In this document: positions 20,601 to 28,199 of the stretch, in pieces | How the letters are laid out: every line of letters starts with the position of its first letter | Position numbering within the stretch: position 1 is the first letter of the stretch | Assembly (NCBI GenBank): GCA_026260175.1 | Contig: JAKCWW010003774.1 | Coordinates: 3,717-37,972 of the forward strand | From: Reticulitermes lucifugus | Taxonomy: Eukaryota > Arthropoda > Insecta > Blattodea > Rhinotermitidae | DNA length: 34,256 nucleotides | Direction: 5' to 3' | Made by a program: the position numbers and the translations under genes | Notes under the pieces: generated by a model | Database searches by the model: none | What the model saw: only the letters and a program-made list of their open reading frames with translations | What the model was told of the DNA's origin: nothing

Positions 20601-21180
20601 GAAATGGCGAGTTTGTGGGAACTGTTACATCAGCTGGGTAAGTCGGAAAACGTGTTAATAAGAAATATTTTTTTGCACATTCAACTTAAAAGACTTTATT
20701 GTAACTAAACTGTTTAAATAATATAATTCTGTGTTGCAATATGCCAGATGCCACTAACCACAATATGCACAATGTTACAACAGTGCTGTAAATTATTTAA
20801 AGTTTTCAGTAGTTTCCAATACTGTTGGGATACTATTTTTTTTCATCATTTAACTTGAAATTTACTTCCTCCAGAAAATGTTAAAGTTAAAATTCTGCTC
20901 TGTCTTGCTTTATTTTTATTACAGATATGGATTTACACTAGACAAGCTGATATGTGTTGGTTATATTCGACACCCTGGCATAGCCAAAGGAGGTTCAAGT
21001 GGTTGTGCAATAGTTACAAATGAATTCATCATGGATCGTAATGCACGATATGAAGTTGACATTGCTGGTCAACGATTTATGGCTAAACCACATACACATG
21101 CACCACATATCCCACACGTCAACATGGATTCCACCACCCGTAGATACCGACCTACTGTTGTCAGTCTTAAGGCTGTCTAA
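8371..21180 (+). CDS. PDPR: Pyruvate dehydrogenase phosphatase regulatory subunit, mitochondrial
   Basis: In mitochondria PDPR binds the catalytic subunit of PDH phosphatase and tunes its reactivation of pyruvate dehydrogenase. Fourteen exons (listed separately) splice into 2730 nt, 909 codons plus stop; human PDPR has 879. All 13 introns are GT..AG and all phases match. Domains are a basic, acid-poor leader (1-20) fitting mitochondrial import, an FAD/DAO fold from ~67 (QVVICGAGTVANSVAYHL) to ~430, an FAO_M linker, a GCV_T aminomethyltransferase-like domain (~550-770) and a GCV_T C-terminal domain. Long collinear matches to vertebrate PDPR, including YENDC, THTGEPG and LTTPFEAG, separate it from sarcosine and dimethylglycine dehydrogenases. 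Oddity: the third Gly of GxGxxG is Ala78. The ATG at 8371 was chosen because it follows an acceptor at 8365; ATG 8374 is adjacent. The gene looks intact and functional. Confidence 0.95.
8720..9260. repeat. Purine-rich repeat, probable relative of the 28.2-kb foldback
   Basis: At the left end TTTCTGGGATGTGACGC, then TTTCAG and CGTCATCATCAGGG, parallel the outer arm of the element at 28200-28863 in order and spacing. The interior is strongly purine-rich on the plus strand (GAGG/GAAG runs), like that element's interior, and produces low-complexity minus-strand open frames that I do not regard as genes. A matching inverted right arm was not found. Confidence 0.5.
9378..9540. repeat. Foldback repeat in PDPR intron 1
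   Basis: The arms (about 9378-9430 and 9475-9540) are imperfect reverse complements sharing AAAAGAATATATTTATTAAT and GTTTC(A/G)GCTAGC. The centre contains a second perfect hairpin, CTACCAT-cac-ATGGTAG. The right arm carries the motif GTGATGGCAGCTAGCCGAAACATG, related to the hairpins at 14833, 21320, 27760 and 28285. This is probably a MITE-like or retroelement-derived foldback. Confidence 0.8.
10501..10628 (+). CDS. PDPR: PDPR exon 2, residues 100-142
   Basis: The acceptor is TTTTTGTTTCAG. It encodes IGSGTSHFGSGTLGLFKP and the helix LIMYSINLYRRLQELGYDI of the FAD domain. His107 in GSGTSH lies near where related flavoenzymes carry the covalent FAD histidine. The donor is G|GTATGT, phase 1. 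Confidence 0.93.
10777..10880 (+). CDS. PDPR: PDPR exon 3, residues 143-177
   Basis: The acceptor is TGCTTTCAG. It encodes FKQSGSLNLAQTKDRLIALK and then RRMSYHQATGLHCQ, collinear with the vertebrate 'GSIFLAQTQDRLISLKR' region. The donor is CAG|GTAAGA, phase 0. Confidence 0.93.
11270..11411 (+). CDS. PDPR: PDPR exon 4, residues 178-225
   Basis: The acceptor is AATCCACAG. It encodes VLGNKELKDFHPYLRTEDLE, then GAIWVPEDAVAKP and a helix rich in Ala and Leu. The VPEDAV motif is shared across the DAO/sarcosine dehydrogenase family. An ATG at 11234 is in frame but lies before the acceptor and is intronic. The donor is G|GTTTGT, phase 1. Confidence 0.9.
11498..11619 (+). CDS. PDPR: PDPR exon 5, residues 225-265
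   Basis: The acceptor is CTTTCTGTAG. It encodes ARYVENCQVLQVLTENAHIK, then GVETNIGTVFCEYFVNCAGM. NCAG is the conserved second FAD-contact strand of this family. The donor is ATG|GTAAGG, phase 0. Confidence 0.93.
12405..12570. repeat. GC- and CpG-rich island with two diverged ~60-bp units, in PDPR intron 5
   Basis: A short block of strongly GC-rich, CpG-containing sequence sits in AT-rich intron DNA. GGTCGGGTCATCGCCG (from about 12441) and GGTTGGGATCATTGCCGAGG (from about 12501) are related units, each followed by a GGATGGC/GTGATGGC segment. GGGTTCGTGCCCC near the left edge resembles a Pol III B box, but I see no matching A box. It may be a repeat fragment of unknown type. Downstream at 12611 a GAATAAAAG occurs, possibly incidental. 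Confidence 0.55.
13300..13495 (+). mobile_element. tRNA-derived SINE, copy 3 (5'-truncated), in PDPR intron 5
   Basis: Blocks shared with the other copies occur in order: GACTGGCTCTGGGACCC (also in copy 5), GGTGCAGTGGTTAAGAATGT, GTGGAGCTATACG, and a 3' end GCACAGGGACAACTTTAGC. The tRNA-like head is not recognisable. The insertion is in sense orientation within the intron and does not touch splice sites. Confidence 0.75.
13736..14006 (+). CDS. PDPR: PDPR exon 6, residues 266-356
   Basis: The acceptor is TTTTTGTTTCCAG. It encodes WARDLGLKCSPRVRVPAIPA, then EHFYITT, a variable loop, and EWEGGFMVGAFELEAKPAF, ending DWNHI. The frame reads on past the donor (ATTA|GTCAGT) to a stop at 14065, but joining to exon 7 restores exact length and alignment with vertebrate 'EDWDHFEPLL...RRMPEL'. 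Phase 1. Confidence 0.92.
14669..14935. repeat. Foldback repeat in PDPR intron 6
   Basis: Two ~100-bp arms (14669-14770 and 14833-14935) are reverse complements at high identity, for example TATCAATCACCATCAACACA against TGTGTTGATGGTGATTGATA. They are separated by ~62 bp. The inner end of the right arm reads CTGAGGATGACCACTTAATG then GTTGAGACATG; the left arm's complement reads CTGAGGATGACCACTTAGTG then GTCGAAACATG. That is a hairpin followed by GAAAC, discussed as a finding. Confidence 0.9.
15284..15408 (+). CDS. PDPR: PDPR exon 7, residues 356-397
   Basis: The acceptor is CTTTCCAG. It encodes PLWEKAVHRLPILKDVHNPA, then LTNCPDNFTPDGRWILGETPE. NCPDNFTPDG is the family's conserved loop closing the FAD/substrate domain. 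The donor is GAG|GTATTT, phase 0. Confidence 0.93.
15526..15722 (+). CDS. PDPR: PDPR exon 8, residues 398-463
   Basis: The acceptor is GGCTTCTAG. It encodes VTNYFVSVGMNGNSLQGAGG, then IGKAMAEWIIEGVP and the linker helix LDLHNNRQYLLQRVREVVG. The GxxGNSLQGAGGIGK stretch is the C-terminal FAD-binding segment. The donor is GGCAG|GTACTG, phase 2. Confidence 0.94.
16385..16539 (+). CDS. PDPR: PDPR exon 9, residues 463-515
   Basis: The acceptor is the second AG, CAATTTCAG, not the earlier ATATGCAG, because only this choice keeps frame with exon 8. It encodes HYSILYPHQCEYKYARKLRC, then SPLYSVLEKRGAVFG and AYERPLYF. ARKLRCSPLY and ERP.YF match the FAO_M linker of PDPR. The donor is AAAG|GTGGGT, phase 1. 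Confidence 0.93.
16627..16766 (+). CDS. PDPR: PDPR exon 10, residues 515-561
   Basis: The acceptor is CTGTTCATAG. It encodes GGDPLPQMPPGSFYKPKFFD, then FMREEYLACREGVGIIDMSS and FSKIEIK. REGVGIIDMSSF is the start of the GCV_T (aminomethyltransferase-like) domain. The donor is AAG|GTAAAC, phase 0. Confidence 0.93.
17152..17300 (+). CDS. PDPR: PDPR exon 11, residues 562-611
   Basis: The acceptor is TTGTGTTTCAG. It encodes SSGNEVVDYLQRLCSNDVNI, then PVGGIVHTGMQNEHGGYEND. The TGMxNExGGxEND motif is the folate-site strand of the GCV_T fold, strongly conserved in PDPR. The donor is C|GTAAGT, phase 2. Confidence 0.94.
17301..19810. other. PDPR intron 11, largest intron (2.5 kb)
   Basis: Both splice sites are strong (GTAAGT; TGTGTGCAG). 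The intron is AT-rich and I recognise no transposon ends, long inverted repeat or coding fragment in it. The short open frame at 17436-17618 looks like chance. Confidence 0.6.
19811..20132 (+). CDS. PDPR: PDPR exon 12, residues 611-718
   Basis: The acceptor is GTGTGTGCAG. It encodes FFMVSPTNQQTRTFEWMQRN, a segment VGLTDVTSMYTVINVVGPKS, then VMVMSFTHTGEPGYCLYIPS and EYALHVYDRLMT. THTGEPGxxLYIPxEYALHVY is a PDPR/DMGDH-family signature. The donor is ACG|GTAAGT, phase 0. An open frame starting at 19716 runs in from the intron and is not coding before 19811. Confidence 0.95.
20318..20637 (+). CDS. PDPR: PDPR exon 13, residues 719-825
   Basis: The acceptor is TATGTCAAG. It encodes VGRDYGARDVGCLTQRFMRI, EKFIAFWAEELTSLTTPFEA, then RVKLDKEYFIGKFALQRQKE and a C-terminal barrel start IWPWGGEPLYRNGEFVGTVT. 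It covers the end of GCV_T and the start of GCV_T_C. The donor is GG|GTAAGT, phase 2. Confidence 0.95.
20925..21180 (+). CDS. PDPR: PDPR exon 14, residues 825-909 and stop
   Basis: The acceptor is TTTTTATTACAG. It encodes YGFTLDKLICVGYIRHPGIA, KGGSSGCAIVTNEFIMDRNA, then RYEVDIAGQRFMAKPHTHAP and a basic tail ending LKAV and TAA. YEVDIAGxRFxAK is the conserved final barrel strand. No canonical AATAAA follows closely, and a foldback repeat begins only 49 bp after the stop. Confidence 0.94.
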
Positions 21181-21228
21181 ATATGCATCTAAGGGGTATG
21201 CAAGTTTTAGCTTTTTGCTGTGATGTGG

Positions 21229-21576
21229 ATGAGGTACTCATTATTCTGGGATATGATGTTGCATCACTGGGTATTTGGTTCTCGACATTTTGACACAACA
21301 CAGTGGTTTCATCTTCAGGGGTTGAAATGTCCCAGAAGAATGCCAGAGAACACATGAATACATAGGGATGGTGTAACCGGTGACTGGCTAACAAGAAAAC
21401 TGAAGGGGCCAATCAGGGAGGGTAAAAAGCAGCAGGCAGCACAGAGGAAAGGAGAAATGATAGGAGGTGACAGAGAGTTCAGACATTGAAGTTGAGATAT
21501 CTGCCTTGTCTTGAAATGTTGGGAACCAAATATCCAGTGACAGAGCATCATATCCCAGAAGAACAGCTACCTCATG
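21229..21576. repeat. Foldback repeat just downstream of PDPR
   Basis: The arms (about 21229-21295 and 21508-21576) are reverse complements at roughly 80% identity, sharing TTCTGGGATATGATG and TATTTGGTTC. Inside the left end a GTGGTTTCATCTTCAGGGGT gives, on the minus strand, CCTGAAGATGAAACCAC, a relative of the motif in the other foldbacks. TTCTGGGATAT is also found at the arms of the 28.2-kb element. It could lie in the PDPR 3' UTR. Confidence 0.8.
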
Positions 21577-21579
21577 CCA

Positions 21580-22950
21580 TGTGTGCCATGTAAAGGTTGA
21601 AATGGAATATCATTTTTATCCTTATATTATAATTCAAAATGTCAATTCATATGTTTTGCAGGCTATAATACCCCTCAGTGCAGATACTGATGTTAGCATT
21701 GCAGCTAACTTAAACCATGATTTAAATTTCGCATTGTCATTATGAATCTTTAAGAACATATTTATTTCATGATCATCAGTACTAGATTTTAATGAAATTA
21801 CTAAGATAACATATGGAGAGTTGAATATTTCATCAATTCTCAAACTTTCACTTGTATTTTATGAGTGTTACATAGTAAAATTATGTCCTTTAGGTAATAT
21901 TTACATCCCCCTTTATAACTTGATAGACAGGTTAACAGTATTGTGATATTCTTGAATCTTGATATGTAGATTGCTTGAGGACTAGTGTGTAGGCTGTTTG
22001 GTGATGCAGATACAAAGAATGTTATGAGTTAATTAGGAAAAGAAAATTTTAAAAATTAAATTTCTTCTCCTCAGAATGAGCAAAAGCTGCAACATTTTTG
22101 TACATTCATAATCTCAGTGCTGAGAACTTCAAAATGAAATATGTTCATGACTTTTACTGTTAAATATAATTTATACTTTGTCTCTAACCACTAAGCTATA
22201 TATTTTGTTTCTTGAAACCTGTTTAAAAACATAATCCTAATGCAGTCGAATAATGATGTATGAAACAAGCTATGTAAAATGCTTCAAAAATTTCAAGATG
22301 TATATATTTTTAAGCTTGTAGAGAGTCTTCTTTATTTCTCAGTTAAATTCAAGTATACATGCAACACATCACCAAAGAAACATACTCCTAGAATTTGTGA
22401 AAACAAGAGCTTCCTAGGTATTTTGAAGTTTATGGAACTGAATTTTATCACTAAAGAAAAAGAAAATTAACCATATGAGGTCTGACATTCATCTATGTTA
22501 TATGTAACAAATAGTTCCTATGTCACAAACAACACATGCAGTGGACAACTTTTGAAGTTTCAAATATGCAAGAAGAGTTTATGTGTGAGCCAATGGAATT
22601 TATGCTATTTCTGCTGATTTTCAGCAAGCTGTTTGATTTATATAATGCATTTCTCTCAGAGAACAGCACTCATGCTATGTCCACAGAAACACAAGGGGGT
22701 AATGTGTTGTGTTCTTTCATTGGTTATTGGGCTGTGTTCATGAAACAGTAGTGGTGGACAAAAGACTGAACTATTAATATTTTGGTCAAATAGGCCAATT
22801 TAAAATTATGTTGTATGTGCATGGATGGAGTATAACCTGTAGTCTTGTATTAGTTTCACTGTTAAGTTGTTTATCATGGTTAGTTCCTTGTTCTTATCCC
22901 TATTCATGAAAATGGCAGACCAATTTGAGCCTTCCTCCCATAATCATAGA
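21580..22950. other. Gene-less AT-rich stretch downstream of PDPR
   Basis: I recognise no gene or transposon end here. Small open frames at 22279-22470 and 22536-22751 lack family features. Part could be PDPR 3' UTR, but I see no strong poly(A) signal. Confidence 0.55.
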
Positions 22951-22954
22951 AGGT

Positions 22955-23227
22955 TCATAAAAATATTTTTTTAAACAGGCAGTAGGTCTCATTATATGGG
23001 GAAACTGCATCATAAGGCACAGGACGGTGGAAACATTTGTACCCAAAGTATGATATTACCCCATGATCCCAGCATGTAAGTGGTGTGAGATGATCTGTGC
23101 TGTTGGCTGCATGACCACTGAAGTCGATTGTCAGAGACAAAGCAATTGCTCCTGAGGCACAGTCACTGAAAACAGTCACACATACACACGCAACTGCTGT
23201 AGTGTTAAATAGAACCTTCAGATACAA
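22955..23227 (-). other. Unassigned 90-codon open frame
   Basis: The frame is rather balanced in composition for this AT-rich DNA (HLTPLTCWDHGVISYFGYKC, then FHRPVPYDAVSPYNETYC). It has no motif I recognise and no obvious splice or poly(A) context. It could be a fragment of a repeat ORF or chance, and is listed because its composition differs from neighbouring chance ORFs. Confidence 0.25.
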
Positions 23228-23876
23228 ACTTTTTTAGTACTGTCTGTGATGAAATCAGCCAGTATATACAATCAACCCCCGATATAACGCCACCCTCACT
23301 TAGCGCTCATGAAAGTCTGTGAACACAAATTCCCTATTAAATAATAGGGAACCCTCGATATAGTATCTCCCCCCACTAGCTGCCATCTGCCAAAGACTGG
23401 TGATACAAATTTTCCCATAAGCATAAATTAATGTCTGATATAGTGTTATGTTGGGAAGTATTAAAGGAATGTGGACAGTATTGGTTAGGATTTCCGCCTG
23501 GCAAGACAGCATGGATCAGCGACTGCTACCTATGCAAAAACATTTATCGTCTACACACTACGGAAATCTATTTCACCTTTCGTGGCAGCCAGTGTATTTG
23601 GGACTGGTGTTTACATTGACTGTACATTCAAACAGGTACTGACCTTATAACCCCAGCTTCATTTTGCCTCCTGTTTGCCCTGCTTCCTCACCAGCATGTT
23701 TCCAGTTATCAGTGCTAGACTGTATAGTTGATGGTCTGGAAAATATCAAAATCAGAGAGTATATTGAGGCGATAACACAGCTATTAAGTCACTGTCAGAT
23801 GAATGCAATATTGCAGTAGAGATGTAAGTATCATAACACTTTGACAAGTGAAGTACATACAGGAAAAAGGGCAGTA

Positions 23877-24410
23877 CAGTGGTCCATCAGTAATCCGGAC
23901 CCCAGTGTGGTCTGGATGATTTTGGGCCAATTACAGCCAGTATTTCCCATTAAAATTATTGTTACAGCATATTCCTGTTATTATTATTATTCGTTGTCTC
24001 TTGTCACAGGCCTTTTCTCCCTGGTACTTCTCTTGAACCAAGGGTGATCCCCACCGCTCAGGTTTCAAGTTTCAGACTGCAATACTTTCCGTATTATGTG
24101 TGACGTCCCAAATATAGCTGTCTTTTGTAGTGAATCTCTTGAATGTTTTCCTGGTATGGCTACTAAATTTTTCTTTAAACCTTATTATTATTATTATTAT
24201 TATTATTAGAATCGAATTATTATTGTTATGATTGTTGTTGTTGTATACTCTTATGTACAGTATTTCCACTTTAAGGAGTTTTACTTCAGCATTGAGTGAT
24301 AATTTTTTTTATGTTGCCTACACCATGGAGTTTCCCCTTGGTGGTTTGGATTCATGGATAATCTGGACCACCCCTCCCCACACATAGTCCAGATTACCGA
24401 GGGACTAGCA
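23877..24410. mobile_element. Nested Tigger-like non-autonomous element
   Basis: The left end is CAGTGGTCCATCAGTAATCC followed by GGAC. The right end, reverse-complemented, reads TGCTAGTCCCTCGGTAATCT followed by GGAC; about 17 of 21 positions match over the core. TA flanks both sides (23875-23876 and 24411-24412). Further subterminal copies (GTCTGGATGA; GGATAATCTGGACCACC) repeat the TIR core, as in pogo/Tigger. It contains a (TTA)n microsatellite at about 24182-24210. Confidence 0.78.
24182..24245. repeat. (TTA)n / (TTG)n microsatellite
   Basis: A run of TTA trinucleotides at about 24182-24210 is followed after a short gap by TTATTATTG and GTTGTTGTTG. It lies inside the nested Tigger-like element and explains the Asn/Ile-rich minus-strand open frame there. 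Confidence 0.9.
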
Positions 24411-25459
24411 TATTAAATCTTAGTGCAAAAAAAGAGGTTCTTTATGCTTATGAAGACCAATTTCCTCTAGTTTTTCAGCAGAATATAGCCAAACAATTTT
24501 CCTTATTATGGGATAAACCCATAAGTTGACATTGTATTGGCGATATGCTTAGTGAAAAGAATAAGTGGTAAAATCTAACAAGTGCTAATATAAAAGAGGT
24601 GAAAGGTGCAAAACATGAAAAACTGTAGGATATGGCAGTTAAATTCTAAAAATTGTACAGCAAATGGAAAGGGCAAAGCTGATTTGCAAGTTCTGTACAT
24701 TATTACTGCATTAAATGTTCATATTTTGTAATCAGTATATTTTATCATGTTAAGTAACTTCTACGAGGTTAAACAAGTTACAGTACCTTGATACACCATC
24801 ACCCTCAATAGAATGCCACAAATCATGGTGAACAAACAGTGGCACTGTATTGGGGGTTGACTTTATATTATTTTGCAGCAGATCGTGCGTTAATGTTAGT
24901 ATTGTCCATCATTATGGTTTTACAGAAGTATTATGATAGAAGGATTCTGCAGCAACAGAGGCTGTGAAATCCAGTATTAATAAATGTCTCTAAAGTATGC
25001 ATAATGCAATAAATAAATAGGAGAGACACTGGTTCATATTACATAGCAGATAAGGTACAGATTTCATGTAAAGCTGCCCACATTGGACACTATGCATTAT
25101 ATGTGGCTATTTAATTAATACTAGGTAATGCTTATGACAAGACCCTGGTTTATTCTGCAAATACATATTTTTTCCTTTCATTTAAATAGTTCATTAATAT
25201 TAAATTTTATTAAATCAGCAATAGAATAATCCAATACTAATATCTGATGCTCAGTCTGACATGTTGTGCAACGAATTTGAGGTTGTATCCTTTTACGGAA
25301 ACAAAAATATGTTTACATAGTAGCATTTGCAATGCAGAACATCAAACTAGCATTTAAATTATGGGATTGGCTCTGGGTTAAAAAATTTCAATTATATTGC
25401 TGTATGGAAGCAGGATATAACAGTGAACTTACATGAATTAAACTAGGCACCTTTTCTTG

Positions 25460-26800
25460 TCGCTTTTACTGAATTTCCAGAGCATCCCTCTTTGCCCTCC
25501 AGCAGTAATCGGCTATCATGGCAGCACTGTATTTGCCCTTTTATCTGTTTTCCTTCGCTGAGATGTCCTGGTAAAAATGCTCACTGTGTTCGTCACTTAT
25601 GGCACTGAAGTTAACCGGAAAGGAACCCAAGTATGAATAGAGGAAATGCATCTTGAGTGACGTTGCAGCTGAGCTTCTCGTAAGAAGTTATACGATTCTC
25701 CACAAGCTTCCTGAAGTTGACGGCTTTTACATTTCCTAACAGACCAGTCGCAGCAAGTTGAAAGGCATTCCACGCTGCCTTCTCATCATCACTGAGAACG
25801 AGATCAAATTGAGGGTCTCTGAAGAGCTGATGTATCTGGGGGCCAGTGAATACACCTGCCTTAATCTTTTCCATACTAAGCCTTGGGAATTTCTCACACA
25901 AGAATGAGAAGGCTGGGCCATTTCTGTCTAGTGCCTTCACAAAATTTTTCATGAGGCCCAATTTAATATGTAGAGGGGGAAGCAACAATTTACATGGATC
26001 TACAAGAGGCTGATGAGCTACGTTCTTTGTTCCAGGTGTATGTGATTTATGTAGAGGTCAGTTCTTGCTGTAGTGAACACTTTTGGCATGACTATTCCAT
26101 TCACATAGGAAATAACAGAATTTTGTGTAACCCTTTTGCAGTCCCATCAAAATGGCAGTTACCTTCAAATCACTGCAGATGTACCATTGATATGTCTTGT
26201 AGTTCACGCAGCTGAAAATTCCTTCATGTTTTCATATGTTTCCTGTTTGTGGATGGCATAGGCAACAGGGATTGACCTTGTGCAATAATATTGCTTTTAG
26301 GTTACGCATGGAAGTCTATGAATAGTCGCCATTCTTCCAGATTGTACCTGGTGTTCATTGCTGCCATCAGACACTCCACATTATTACAAGCACTGAGTTC
26401 ACCTTATATTGTGAAGAACTGCTTGAAATCTTCTTGGCAGGAGCGAAATGCTGTCACTTTCACGCCGTACAACAGTTCTGCTTTGTTCTTCGACAGTTCT
26501 AGATCTCTAATGAGGTCAGAAAGTTCTTTCTGCGTGATCTTGTGTGGTTCAGCAGAGGTTATGTTCAGAGAAAATTCCAGATCTCTTGAAGTAGATGGCT
26601 GTGGTGTTTCTGCTCTCCCTCATCACAGCCTAGGGAAAAACTGTTGGGAAGGGGGGGGGGGTTGTTCTGGAATAGGCAGGCCTTCACAGTGAGGCACTGG
26701 GCAATAGCTGATGGTATATTTGGGTAGTCCACTGCCCACTTTTTCTTCTTGTTAATCTCTTTCTGAATAGGAGGACCATACAGAAGTAGCAGTCTGTGAG
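25460..26800 (-). pseudogene. Decayed ORF of a repetitive arthropod gene family of unknown function
   Basis: Minus-strand pieces in order are WAVDYPNIPSAIAQCL (about 26740-26690), EPHKITQKELSDLIRDLELS (about 26560-26500), YNLEEWRLFID, FLCEWNSHAKSVHYSKN, then an open 125-codon frame (25988-25611) with LLPPLHIKLGLMKNFVKALD and KIKAGVFTGPQIHQLF. After a frameshift comes ISDEHSEHFYQDI...ADYCW. I recall this order from a multicopy, uncharacterised family in arthropods and cnidarians, probably spread by a mobile element. In-frame stops (after YSKN and FHA) and frameshifts make this copy a pseudogene. Function is unknown, and it is not a known catalytic family to me. Confidence 0.7.
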
Positions 26801-27690
26801 GGGAATGCTCTACTCGTCAGCAGAGTGGTAACTCATTCTTATGAGATCCCTTCTGTAACTTGGAAACCAGAGCCAATTCTTAATGTAATTTTCGTGTTCA
26901 GCACCCCCAAATTAGCTAAGATTAGGTATTTTCATTTCCATAATTTTCTGTGTATTGCAGTGTAATTTGGTCCTTCATGTATGTGTAGAACAGAAAATAT
27001 CTTCACTTATGGATCCCTGCATGACTGCCAGCTTGACAGCAATCCTGAAAAATCTGGGAAAATACATCAAGACACATTTACTCCTTTTCTTTCTTCTCAT
27101 GCCAATATTACAGTTGACTGCAATATCAAAGATTTCATTCTTATTTTCCCACTTAACCACACTTTCCAATATTTTGGTCATTCTGTTGCTTTTTCACTTT
27201 TTCTGAATTATGACTGATTTGTCATGTATCAAAGTTGGAATATACTTAAATAAGATTATTTGATTTAATTTACATTTGTTAACTCCTGAAGCAAGATGAC
27301 TAATAACCAGGTTTATAAACGCTCAAGATGCCATTCTCCAGGATTTCTGGAATGAGGACCTATATCCTTGGCCACTGAAATGACCAGAAAGAAATTTGTT
27401 CTTCCTATCTGAATTCCTTAAAATGTGAGTTACAAAACAGTCACATTTTTTCAACAAAATGCTTCACTGTAGGGACAAAGCATTGATGACTTTAGAATGA
27501 CCTCACAAGCACTATAAGCACAGTTTAGTTTGGTTGTGTGAACAATACACTTATTTAATGTTATGCAGAAATGTGCAATACAGGAGTAAAGCTTTATGTC
27601 ATTTGGTTTACAATGTTCAACTTGTGTAGTAGATTTTTACATTGCTTATTCCATGCATTGTGACAAAGTAAGAAACTTACTTAACACCAA
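26800..27690. other. Gene-less stretch
   Basis: I see no supported gene. An 11-G run lies just to the left at about 26651-26661. Overlapping small open frames at 26955-27217 on both strands are mutually exclusive and featureless. Confidence 0.5.
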
Positions 27691-27734
27691 CAATGCACTA
27701 TTCTATAATTTATTTGTACTATCTTTTGCATAGC

Positions 27735-28133
27735 TCCTACATGTTTCGGTATTATTAGCTCACCATCTTCAGGGAGCTGACACCAAATTCGTATAAAACT
27801 TACAGCAATAAAATAGGTCACAGTAAGCCTACATATGTTGTGATAGCAGTAGTGCAGAATATTACAGGTTTTGGTTAAAATGGTATACGTATATAAATAT
27901 AATGTTGATGAAACCGTTATACAATTTGTTCGTTAAAATTATTAAAAGTTATACATGTTTGTGTTGGTATTAAATCTTTGTGTACAAACATCTATTCCTT
28001 GATCCAAATTGGATCCTGTCCCTGTAAGGTGTGTATTGTCTTTATTAAATTCATATTTTATAGGCTCAGCATTTGCACCATACAGGGACAGGATGCAATT
28101 TGGATCAAGGAAGAATTAATAAATGATGTACAT
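27735..28133. repeat. Foldback and hairpin repeat region
   Basis: The arms at about 27988-28030 and 28082-28133 are reverse complements sharing TTCCTTGATCCAAATTG and ATCCTGTCCCTGTA, with a ~50-bp loop. To the left, 27742-27782 read on the minus strand gives CTGAAGATGGTGAGCTAATA then ATACCGAAACATGTAG, the same hairpin-plus-GAAAC motif as in the foldbacks at 9378 and 14669. Whether the two parts form one element is unclear. Confidence 0.65.
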
Positions 28134-28199
28134 ACTTGATTGCATTTTATTATTAACATTGTATGAGCATGTAGTGAATGCTGTAAAAAGGACTGCATG

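Larger units (their letters stand above)
23269..24863. mobile_element. TA-flanked DNA transposon derivative, 1.6 kb
   Basis: The left end CAATCAACCCCCGATATAAC and the right end (reverse-complemented) AAGTCAACCCCCAATACAGT are imperfect terminal inverted repeats, both continuing into GCCAC. Each side is flanked by TA (23267-23268 and 24864-24865), the Tc1/mariner/pogo target-site pattern, and the TIR style fits Tigger-type elements. No intact transposase is seen. A second TA-flanked element (23877-24410) sits within it. Confidence 0.75.

Noticed and set aside
24072-24269. Asn/Ile-rich minus-strand ORF
   Set aside because: It is a translated (TTA)n/(TTG)n microsatellite inside a Tigger-like element.
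26291-26692. 133-codon plus-strand ORF
   Set aside because: It is the antisense shadow of the decayed repeat-family ORF, whose conserved blocks read on the minus strand.
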